From Acidimicrobiia bacterium (GTDB taxonomy: Bacteria > Actinomycetota > Acidimicrobiia > Acidimicrobiales > Ilumatobacteraceae), in the NCBI GenBank assembly GCA_030425785.1, contig JAUHYJ010000270.1:1-5718 (forward strand): a DNA stretch of 5,718 bases, in the 5' to 3' direction. The notes under the pieces are model-generated. The model was given only the letters and a program-made list of their open reading frames with translations. It had not been told where the DNA came from and searched no databases. The position numbers were made by a program, and so were the translations under genes. Of the stretch, positions 1-5,155 are shown piece by piece (position 1 is the first letter of the stretch; each line of letters begins with the position of its first letter).

Positions 1-64
1 TGAGCACGGTGAGGACGCCGCGCAGTTCCGGTTCCCAACCGACGGCGAGCAAGGTCGACAGCAT
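1..64 (-). CDS. Start of a hydrophobic (membrane) protein, cut by the window edge
   Basis: An ATG at 64-62 overlaps the TGA stop of the diheme cytochrome c gene by one base (TGATG), and the frame stays open for 21 codons to the left edge. The peptide begins MLSTLLAVGWEPELRG and continues hydrophobic. The same 1-nt stop/start overlap links the Rieske and cytochrome c genes just upstream, so this looks like the next translationally coupled cistron of the operon. No family can be assigned from 21 residues. The hydrophobic start suggests a small integral membrane protein, possibly an accessory subunit of the bc complex. It could still be a chance open frame, since the evidence is only the overlap, the open frame and the composition. 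Confidence 0.6.
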   Translation of the reverse strand, partial: MLSTLLAVGWEPELRGVLTVL

Positions 65-1122
65 CACAAACTCCGCACGTATTCGACGATCGCTTCGATC
101 TGTTCATCGGTCAGCATCGACCCGAACCCGGGCATCCGGCCCGAGCCCTGGCCCTGGATGCCGTAGCGGGCACCCAGCTGCGAGCCGTTCTTGATGAAGT
201 CGATCATGTCCGACTCGATGGGGAAGGCGCTGTTGGCCTTGCCGCCGGTCAGGTTCCAACCGAACGCACCCTGACCCGTCACACCGGGCTCACCCCACGA
301 CCATCCGGGCGTGTGGCAGCGGGCGCAGCTGTACGCCCCACTGGCGAGGTCGAGGTTGTAGAGTGCCTCGCCGTAGGTCCATCCGTTCTCGTCCATCAGC
401 TGCTGGGCACGGGTGTCGATGTCGCCCTGGATGTCCGAGGGCAGGTGACCCGACGGGCAGGTCTTGACGTCCTCTTCGCCCTCGCCGCAGCCTTCGCGAT
501 CGATCTGGATGCTGCGCATGTAGGCGAGCAGGGTGTCGATCTGCTGGTCGTTCATCGGGCCGCCGCCGTCGACGCCCCACGGCGACATCGGGCTGAACGG
601 GCGTCCGTACACGAGGATGAAGCGGACCTCGTCCTCGTCGAACCGGTAGAAGATCGTGTTCACGGCCGGTGCGTTCCACAAGACCTCGCGGACCTCGCCG
701 GTGGCCGGGTCGGTGAGGTTGTAGGTGGCGTTCCCACCACCGCCGCTCATGCCGCCGTGGCAGCCGGCGCAGTTGAACCCGCCCTCGGCCGTCGGGGCGA
801 ACAGACGCGAACCCCACTCGATGAACTGCTCTTCCTTGGCATCCTGCGCACCGGCCTGACGCGCCGGCTCGAGAATCCAGTAGAGCGGCAGGGCCACGAC
901 GATGACGACGAGCAGGATGACGCCGATACCGAGCACGCGGGTGAGGCGAGGCCCCTCGAGCTCTTCGTCCTCGTAGTACTTCTTGCGGTTCGGCGCCATC
1001 TCGATCTCGGAACCGAGCTCGTCGCGCGCCTGGCGGATGTTCAAGAACGCGTAGACGCACCAACCGCCGAGGATGACGGTGAAGATGAGCCACGCGATCG
1101 ACGTGGTGGTCAAGGCGATCAT
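64..1122 (-). CDS. Membrane-anchored diheme cytochrome c of the bc complex
   Basis: This 352-residue protein probably takes electrons from the Rieske protein, filling the cytochrome c1/f role on the outer face of the membrane. Two CXXCH heme c sites are visible: CAGCH at residues 118-122 and CARCH at 266-270. Likely axial methionines are Met179 (SPMSPWG) and Met330 (GRMPGFG), each followed by the class I cytochrome C-terminal helix pattern (DQQIDTLLAYM; TDEQIEAIVEYV). Two membrane helices, about 8-28 and 62-84, flank a charged, probably cytoplasmic loop, which places both heme domains outside. A linker at 207-230 between the domains has Cys212 and Cys222, which could form a disulfide. The start ATG overlaps the Rieske stop by one base and has only a distant GGAG, so coupled translation is likely. 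Actinobacterial QcrC is also diheme but normally has a C-terminal anchor, so this architecture differs. Confidence 0.93.
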   Translation of the reverse strand: MIALTTTSIAWLIFTVILGGWCVYAFLNIRQARDELGSEIEMAPNRKKYYEDEELEGPRLTRVLGIGVILLVVIVVALPLYWILEPARQAGAQDAKEEQFIEWGSRLFAPTAEGGFNCAGCHGGMSGGGGNATYNLTDPATGEVREVLWNAPAVNTIFYRFDEDEVRFILVYGRPFSPMSPWGVDGGGPMNDQQIDTLLAYMRSIQIDREGCGEGEEDVKTCPSGHLPSDIQGDIDTRAQQLMDENGWTYGEALYNLDLASGAYSCARCHTPGWSWGEPGVTGQGAFGWNLTGGKANSAFPIESDMIDFIKNGSQLGARYGIQGQGSGRMPGFGSMLTDEQIEAIVEYVRSL

Positions 1123-2003
1123 CAGTGTTCAACAGCTCCGACGCAGTGGGGTCCTTCGGCCTCCTGGCCGGTGGTGTTGGTGCCGATGGGCGGGCCCTGC
1201 ACGATCGTGCCGGTGTCGACGGTGACCTCGCCCGACGCCGCGAACTCGAGCGGGAAGTGGTCCATGCCGCGCGGGGCCGGGCCACCCTTCTTCTCACCGA
1301 CGCGGTTGTACTGCGAGCCGTGGCAGCCGCACTCGAACCACTGGCTCGAGGTGCACTGCGGGACGCGGCAGCCGAGGTGCGGGCACTTCTGGTAGCTGGC
1401 GATGAACCCACGCTCGAGACCGGGCAGCAGGCTCGAGGCGTAGACCTCTTCGGCCTTCGGGAGCGCGTCCTGCGGGTACAGCGTGATCCAGGCCCGCGCC
1501 TCGGGTGCGTAGAAGAACCCGTCGCCGGACGCGATGCCGGCCTCGATGTCGGCGACGCGGCCGACGGGCACCTTGCCGCCGAAGCCGCCGGTCTTGGTCG
1601 GCCAGAGGAACGCCACGAACGCCGCCGCCGAGAAGGTGCCGATGCCGGCGCCCATCAGCGAGATCGTCGCGCGGTTGAAGAACTGACGGCGGCTGACGCC
1701 GATGGCCTCGGGCTCGGGCGGGGTCCACGGGGCGAGCCCGGTGTCGTCGCTGACCGGGACCAGGTCGGCACCGGTGCGGGCGGCCTTGCCCTCGGCCTCG
1801 ACGACGTCGGCGCTGCGGACCGCAGCCGCCTCGGCCTCGACGCCGGCGCGCTGCTTTCGGGCCGACGAGTCGCGACGCACCGTCTCGGCGCTGAGCGCGC
1901 CGGCACCACGCACGTCGGTACGACGCGCGAGCGTGACGAACGCGAGCGCGGCGAGGACGACGATCGCGGCGACGGCGACGATGATGGCGGCGGTCGTGTT
2001 CAT
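1122..2003 (-). CDS. qcrA: Rieske [2Fe-2S] protein with internal Tat motif
   Basis: This 293-residue iron-sulfur subunit oxidises quinol at the outer site and passes electrons to cytochrome c. The Rieske boxes are clear: CPHLGC at 207-212 and CGCHGS at 225-230. Cluster ligands would be Cys207, His209, Cys225 and His228, with a Cys212-Cys227 disulfide. The N-terminus has a membrane helix at about 5-26, then about 80 polar, Ala/Arg/Glu-rich residues, then SRRQFF (104-109), a twin-arginine motif, then a second helix at about 112-134. This fits the actinobacterial Rieske proteins in which Sec inserts the first helix or helices and Tat moves the last one with the folded domain. Streptomyces QcrA has two helices before the Tat motif, whereas this one has one, implying an N-out start. 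The ATG at 2003 has a strong GGAGAGGAG five bases upstream. Extra Cys217 and Cys287 have no obvious role. Confidence 0.96.
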   Translation of the reverse strand: MNTTAAIIVAVAAIVVLAALAFVTLARRTDVRGAGALSAETVRRDSSARKQRAGVEAEAAAVRSADVVEAEGKAARTGADLVPVSDDTGLAPWTPPEPEAIGVSRRQFFNRATISLMGAGIGTFSAAAFVAFLWPTKTGGFGGKVPVGRVADIEAGIASGDGFFYAPEARAWITLYPQDALPKAEEVYASSLLPGLERGFIASYQKCPHLGCRVPQCTSSQWFECGCHGSQYNRVGEKKGGPAPRGMDHFPLEFAASGEVTVDTGTIVQGPPIGTNTTGQEAEGPHCVGAVEH

Positions 2004-2008
2004 GGTGT

Positions 2009-2017
2009 CTCCTCTCC
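2009..2017 (-). promoter_or_regulatory. Strong ribosome-binding site of the Rieske gene
   Basis: On the minus strand GGAGAGGAG lies five bases before the ATG at 2003. It is the best Shine-Dalgarno match in the operon and settles this start over the out-of-frame ATG at 2023. It sits in the 31-nt gap after the subunit IV-like gene. Confidence 0.75.
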
Positions 2018-2034
2018 CTGCATGGTGACGCGGC

Positions 2035-2823
2035 TCACAGCTCGAAGAACAGGCCGTCGCGCCACGGCAGGGTGAAGTTGAAGCCGGGACCCCGGAAGAA
2101 CGAACCGATCATGACGAGCACGGCCCAGAACATGAGGTGCACGGTCATCAGCGAGATCGCGAACTTGCGGTCTTCCGGCTTGTTGGAGGGGTTCTTGTCG
2201 ATGTACGGGGCGAAGATCAGCACGATGAGGCCGACGCCGGGGATGGTCACACCGGCGACCATCGGGTGGAACATCGTGAGCAGCTCCTGCAGGCCGAGGA
2301 AGTACCAGGGCGCCTTCGACGGGTTCGGCGTCTGGTTCGGGTTCGACAGCTGCAGCAGTGGGGCGTTGACCCAGATCGAGAACAGGAACGTGAACGCCGT
2401 GCAGGCGAGGGCGGCGACGAACTCGGCGGCGAGCAGGTGGGGCCAGGTGTGGACCTTGTCGACCGGCTGCGCCTTGACGTCCTGGATCGAGCCCGACTTG
2501 ACGACGGTCAGCAGGCGCTGGGTGTGGCCGCCGGGGCCGGCGCCGACGGGCACGCCGCCACCGGTGGGCGTCGCCTGGACGACCGAGGCCACCTTGTCCT
2601 GAACGGCAACGCCGCCGCCCGACGCCTCGGCATCGCCGCCGTCGGCCTTCGACTTCGCGGCGCGGCTGCGCTCGAGCAGGTGGGCGGGGATCCGCGAGTC
2701 ACCGGCCGGCTCGGCCGCCGGTTCGCTCGACGCCGCGGCCGGTTCGGCGGCAGGCTCGCTGTCGCCCTTCTTGGCGCGCGCCTCCTGGGCCCGCTTGAGG
2801 AGATGCTCTGGGATTTCCGTCAT
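2035..2823 (-). CDS. petD: Cytochrome b C-terminal half (subunit IV/PetD-like) with long N-terminal extension
   Basis: This 262-residue protein supplies helices E, F and G of a split cytochrome b, at about 129-152, 188-210 and 220-243. The quinol-oxidation-site motif PEWY reads APWY here (171-174, within KAPWYFLGLQELL), so the catalytic glutamate position is proline. Related substitutions are known in complexes from menaquinone users. The core starts near residue 122 (VHTWPHLLAAEF). Residues 1-120 are an extension not found in plant or cyanobacterial subunit IV. The extension holds two copies of I-P-x-H-L-L-x-R (4-11 and 45-52) separated by an SEPAAEPA repeat, then a Gly/Val-rich stretch. In b6f the subunit IV N-terminus is cytoplasmic, so the extension probably is too. 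The gene follows cytochrome b6-like petB by 17 nt with GAGAGGA eight bases before the ATG. Confidence 0.95.
   Translation of the reverse strand: MTEIPEHLLKRAQEARAKKGDSEPAAEPAAASSEPAAEPAGDSRIPAHLLERSRAAKSKADGGDAEASGGGVAVQDKVASVVQATPTGGGVPVGAGPGGHTQRLLTVVKSGSIQDVKAQPVDKVHTWPHLLAAEFVAALACTAFTFLFSIWVNAPLLQLSNPNQTPNPSKAPWYFLGLQELLTMFHPMVAGVTIPGVGLIVLIFAPYIDKNPSNKPEDRKFAISLMTVHLMFWAVLVMIGSFFRGPGFNFTLPWRDGLFFEL
2644..2691 (-). other. Second I-P-x-H-L-L-x-R peptide motif in the subunit IV-like protein
   Basis: Residues 45-60 of the subunit IV-like protein begin IPAHLLERSRAAKSKA. They resemble residues 4-19 of the same protein and residues 4-19 of the divergent cytochrome c. The shared core is Ile-Pro, any residue, His-Leu-Leu, Glu/Lys, Arg, followed by a basic Arg/Lys/Ala helix-like tail. 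Function is unknown. Confidence 0.7.
2704..2760 (-). repeat. Coding repeat SEPAAEPA x2 (linker)
   Basis: Residues 22-29 and 33-40 of the subunit IV-like protein are both SEPAAEPA, separated by three residues. This Ala/Pro/Glu stretch is probably a stiff, disordered linker between the two I-P-x-H-L-L-x-R motifs. The divergent cytochrome c has a similar Ala/Pro-rich stretch after its single motif. Confidence 0.7.
2767..2814 (-). other. First I-P-x-H-L-L-x-R peptide motif in the subunit IV-like protein
   Basis: Residues 4-19 begin IPEHLLKRAQEARAKK. Residues 1-11 (MTEIPEHLLKR) are identical to residues 1-11 of the divergent cytochrome c that starts at 5161. Six of the eleven codons differ only at the third base and the start codon differs (ATG versus GTG), so the protein sequence rather than the DNA is what is conserved. 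Confidence 0.8.
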
Positions 2824-2831
2824 GGATCAGG

Positions 2832-2838
2832 TCCTCTC
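2832..2838 (-). promoter_or_regulatory. Ribosome-binding site of the subunit IV-like gene
   Basis: GAGAGGA on the minus strand lies eight bases before the ATG at 2823, in the 17-nt gap after the cytochrome b6-like stop. The ten bases CGAGAGGACC also occur just before the divergent cytochrome c start, at 5148-5157 on the plus strand. Confidence 0.7.
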
Positions 2839-2840
2839 GA

Positions 2841-3626
2841 TCACAGCGGACCGGAGATGCCGCCGTCCTTGCGGACTCTCCAGAAGTGGATCGCCATGAA
2901 GATGACGATGATGAACGGGAAGAACAGCACGTGCAACACGTACCATCGCAGCAGGGTCTCGGAGCCGATCTCGGCACCGCCCAGCAGCACGAATCTGACG
3001 TCCTGGCCGAACACCGGGGTGTAGCCCATCATGTTCGTGCCCACGGCGACCGCCCACAGCGCCAGCTGGTCCCACGGCAGCAGGTAGCCGGTGAACGACA
3101 GCAGCAGGGTGAGCTTGAGCAGGATGACGCCGATCACCCAGTTGAACTCGCGCGGCGGCTTGTAGGCGCCGTGGTAGAAGACGCGGGCCATGTGCAAGAA
3201 CACCGACAGCACCATCAGGTGCGCGCCCCATCGGTGCATGTTGCGGACCAACAGACCGAACGTGACCGAGGTCTGCAGGTTCGAGATGTCGTCCCAGGCC
3301 GCGGTCGCCTCGGGCCGGTAGAAGAACATCAGGAAGATGCCGGTGACCGTCAGCAGGATGAAGAGGAAGAAGCTGAGGCCACCGAGGCACAGCGTGTAGC
3401 TGACCTTGACCGCGTGGCGCTTCACCTTGACCGGGTGCAGGTGGTACAGCACCGAGTTCATGACCACATAGCTGCGGTTGCGGGGGCTGTCGCTGTAGCC
3501 CTTGCGGAAGATCGAACCGGGCCGGAAGATGCTGCTCCAGACCTGCCCGCCCTGCACCGAGTCGACCGTGTTCTGGACACGGTCCTTGATGGTGGGCTTC
3601 GGGGAATCGTCGATAATTCGTGCCAT
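2841..3626 (-). CDS. petB: Cytochrome b N-terminal half, cytochrome b6-type, with probable heme c_i cysteine
   Basis: This 261-residue diheme membrane protein is the core of the quinol:cytochrome c oxidoreductase. Four helices are visible at about 77-103, 122-150, 163-184 and 226-249. Heme b ligands are His131 and His145 (helix B, 14 apart) and His232 and His247 (helix D, 15 apart). A spacing of 15 is the b6 pattern, while bc1 cytochrome b has 14. Other b6-like marks are HRWGAHLMVL, YKPPREFNWV, GYLLPWDQLALWAV and the C-terminal GISGPL. Cys80 in LCLGGLSF aligns with the b6 cysteine that covalently binds heme c_n (FYCLGG), so a third heme on the cytoplasmic side is likely. About 45 N-terminal residues (polar, then basic) extend beyond plant b6. 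The start ATG has only a weak GGAA eight bases upstream and follows the ferredoxin gene after a 106-nt gap. Confidence 0.96.
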   Translation of the reverse strand: MARIIDDSPKPTIKDRVQNTVDSVQGGQVWSSIFRPGSIFRKGYSDSPRNRSYVVMNSVLYHLHPVKVKRHAVKVSYTLCLGGLSFFLFILLTVTGIFLMFFYRPEATAAWDDISNLQTSVTFGLLVRNMHRWGAHLMVLSVFLHMARVFYHGAYKPPREFNWVIGVILLKLTLLLSFTGYLLPWDQLALWAVAVGTNMMGYTPVFGQDVRFVLLGGAEIGSETLLRWYVLHVLFFPFIIVIFMAIHFWRVRKDGGISGPL

Positions 3627-3628
3627 GA

Positions 3629-3727
3629 TCAGCGTTCCGTGTCGACAGTCGGGGCCACGCAGGCCGATGTGACTCGCGGCGCTCGCTGGCGCTCGCTTGC
3701 TTGCGTTGGACGTGAGAGGTTGCGCAT
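3629..3727 (-). CDS. Possible 32-codon small ORF between ferredoxin and cytochrome b
   Basis: An ATG five bases after the ferredoxin stop opens a 32-codon frame beginning MRNLSRPTQASERQR. Its TGA lies two bases before the cytochrome b6-like ATG, so it fills the 106-nt gap almost exactly. It could let ribosomes read through to a gene whose own ribosome-binding site is weak. Against it, there is no clear Shine-Dalgarno, third-position GC is lower than in neighbouring genes, and the peptide is Arg-rich and low in complexity. It may well be chance. Confidence 0.2.
   Translation of the reverse strand: MRNLSRPTQASERQRAPRVTSACVAPTVDTER
3678..3697. repeat. Tandem 10-bp repeat GGCGCTCGCT x2 in the operon gap
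   Basis: Two perfect head-to-tail copies of GGCGCTCGCT lie in the 106-nt gap between the ferredoxin-like and cytochrome b6-like genes, followed by the related TGCTTGCTTGCG. No convincing hairpin or T-run accompanies them, so a terminator is not supported. They could be a regulatory site or a slippage-prone simple repeat. Confidence 0.5.
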
Positions 3728-3732
3728 GTTTC

Positions 3733-4146
3733 TCAGAGCCTCATGCCGTAGCCGTAGCCGTGGCTGTTCGTGCGGGCGTGGGAATCGCCGGCCGCCGTCG
3801 GCTGGCCGACCTTGCCGAGGATGATGACCCCGGTCGGGCAGCGGTCGACGCACAGTGCGCACCGCGTGCAGATGTCGTCGTCGATCGTGAACATGAATGC
3901 ATCGGACGGGTCGATGCCCGGTTGCTCGGTCCCGGTCGCCTCGACGACCGCCGAGGTGCTGACCATGTGGATGCACTTCCACGGGCAGATGTCGACGCAG
4001 CCCTCGCAGGCGATGCACTCGGTCTGGTCGATGTGGATGAACTGCTTGGGCTTGACCGCACGCGTCAGGTAGTCCGCGTCGACCTCGACGAGTGCGTACT
4101 CGTCGGTGTACGGCATCATCGGCGGATTTACGTCAGTGGTTGCCAT
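3733..4146 (-). CDS. 2x[4Fe-4S] ferredoxin-like protein of the bc operon
   Basis: This 137-residue protein should carry two [4Fe-4S] clusters. The first Cys set is at residues 44, 47, 50 and 54 (CIACEGC, then DICP). The second is at 93, 96, 99 and 103 (CTRCALC, then DRCP). Both have the classic CX2CX2CX3CP form. An extra Cys58 and a 38-residue insertion separate the two sets. There is no signal peptide or membrane helix, so it is cytoplasmic or bound to the cytoplasmic face. A roughly 40-residue N-terminal arm and a His/Tyr/Gly-rich tail (SHGYGYG) flank the fold. It sits 63 nt after the three-helix membrane protein and 106 nt before cytochrome b, in the same operon. A role as an electron-transfer subunit of the bc complex is inference from position. 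The start ATG has no visible Shine-Dalgarno, and Met10/Met11 are alternatives without better support. Confidence 0.93.
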   Translation of the reverse strand: MATTDVNPPMMPYTDEYALVEVDADYLTRAVKPKQFIHIDQTECIACEGCVDICPWKCIHMVSTSAVVEATGTEQPGIDPSDAFMFTIDDDICTRCALCVDRCPTGVIILGKVGQPTAAGDSHARTNSHGYGYGMRL

Positions 4147-4209
4147 GAGAATCGTGTCGTCAGTACTACGGGGTCAGATCGTGGTGCAGATGCGAATGGG
4201 CGGTCGGGG

Positions 4210-4788
4210 TCAGGACTTGCGGACGAGCGGTCGGCCGTACGAACTGGTCGGGAGTTCCTTCGCGACGTCGTCGCCGCGCTTCTGCCACCAGTTCCAGATG
4301 AAGATGAGCAGCCCGAAGAAGTAGACGTGGATGATCACGACGACGATGTCGCGGATCGCCTCGTACTGCAGGGTGATCGGGTTCCAGCCGCCGAGCGGCT
4401 CGGGCTTCAACAGATCGAACGGGCCGTAGATGATGTTGGTGCGGTCCCAGCCGAGCTCTTTGTCGGCGTGGTCGATCCACTGGTGCGGCACGACACCGAA
4501 GGCGAGGAACATCACGCCGAAGGCGTACGTCGAGCCGAGCATCGCCTCGCCCCACGAGAACGGGGTGCCCTTCGGACGGCGCTTGCCGTACGGGATCGCG
4601 ACGAGGGTCATCGCCGTCGTGACGATGAGCGAGAACAAGAACGCGACGTTCACACCGGGGATCGCGTAGCCCTCCAACGGGTTCCACGGATTGAAGGCGA
4701 TCATCTCGGTCGGCGGGCCTTTCGTCGAATCGTGTCGGTCGAGTTCGGTCTGATGCTGGTCGTCGTCGTGTCCGTCCGGTTCGGTCAC
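4210..4788 (-). CDS. Three-helix membrane protein, unknown family, first gene of the bc operon
   Basis: I do not recognise a named family. From the GTG at 4788 the protein is 192 residues, with helices at about 45-66, 82-101 and 145-168. The basic KRRPKG after helix 1 puts that loop inside, giving N-out and C-in, with an outer loop of about 43 residues holding PHQWIDHADKELGW. His102, His107 and His154 lie at or in helices and could bind a cofactor, but no known heme motif is visible. I chose the GTG because GAGG lies seven bases upstream. The alternative ATG at 4704 gives 164 residues but has only AAAGG 13 bases away. The GTG start adds a 28-residue tail rich in His and Asp (HDDDQHQ). As first gene of the operon it is probably an accessory or structural subunit of the bc complex, which is inference. 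Confidence 0.85.
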   Translation of the reverse strand: MTEPDGHDDDQHQTELDRHDSTKGPPTEMIAFNPWNPLEGYAIPGVNVAFLFSLIVTTAMTLVAIPYGKRRPKGTPFSWGEAMLGSTYAFGVMFLAFGVVPHQWIDHADKELGWDRTNIIYGPFDLLKPEPLGGWNPITLQYEAIRDIVVVIIHVYFFGLLIFIWNWWQKRGDDVAKELPTSSYGRPLVRKS

Positions 4789-4795
4789 GCTCGCA

Positions 4796-4799
4796 CCTC
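4796..4799 (-). promoter_or_regulatory. Ribosome-binding site that decides the start of the three-helix protein
   Basis: GAGG on the minus strand (within CGAGGTG) lies seven bases before the GTG at 4788. It favours the GTG over the downstream in-frame ATG at 4704. Confidence 0.5.
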
Positions 4800-4954
4800 G
4801 GCGCTCGTGAACCGTCGCACGCACCTGTCGTTCGCACTGTAGTCGGCCAAGTCGCTCGCGCGGCATTCCCGGCGGGGGCGTTCCTGACGGCACGAGCGCA
4901 GGTGTTCCGACCAGTGTGCTGACAATTCTGCCGGGTGCGCGCGGTTGTGCATAA

Positions 4955-4987
4955 GTGCACACCGCACGGGTCGAAATCGGTGTGCAC
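4955..4987. promoter_or_regulatory. Perfect 10-bp inverted repeat, candidate operator
   Basis: GTGCACACCG at 4955-4964 and its exact reverse complement CGGTGTGCAC at 4978-4987 are separated by 13 bases. Centre-to-centre distance is 23 bp, about two helical turns. Each arm contains the palindrome GTGCAC, and a near copy GTGCAT lies just upstream at 4947-4952. Its place between two divergent respiratory genes suits a dimeric repressor or activator acting on both. No regulator can be named. As RNA it would form a 10-bp stem with a 13-nt loop, but no T-run follows. Confidence 0.55.
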
Positions 4988-5149
4988 GAAATTCGGTTTG
5001 GCGGTCGTCGCGGTCTATCGTGGGGTCCGATTCGCATCGGCGGCGCCCGCGCGAGCGCGCACCGCCGACCGCCACCGACGCGGGTCGAGCCGGCACGGCC
5101 GGACGATCCCACCCGACTCCCACACGACGCGACCCCAGCACTGACCCCG

Positions 5150-5155
5150 AGAGGA
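5150..5155 (+). promoter_or_regulatory. Ribosome-binding site of the divergent cytochrome c gene
   Basis: AGAGGA lies five bases before the GTG at 5161 and fixes that start. The surrounding CGAGAGGACC (5148-5157) is identical to the sequence before the subunit IV-like gene. Confidence 0.7.

Noticed and set aside
313..1395. Long plus-strand open frame opposite the cytochrome c and Rieske genes
   Set aside because: It lies antisense to two genes with clear heme and Rieske motifs. Long antisense frames are expected in GC-rich DNA, and its product has no recognisable motif.
3654..3668. GGCC-acgca-GGCC as a terminator between ferredoxin and cytochrome b
   Set aside because: The stem is only four base pairs, there is no T-run, and the genes on both sides belong to one functional set.
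2886..3824. Long plus-strand open frame opposite cytochrome b
   Set aside because: It is antisense to a gene with all four heme-ligand histidines and is rich in Arg, Asp, His and Gln, as expected of a shadow frame.
3697..4842. Long plus-strand open frame opposite the ferredoxin and three-helix protein
   Set aside because: It is antisense to the Cys-motif ferredoxin, has Arg/Asp/Val-heavy composition and no domain, and spans two genes and a gap.
4919..4924. CTGACA as a plus-strand -35 element
   Set aside because: No -10-like hexamer lies at 16-18 bases downstream.
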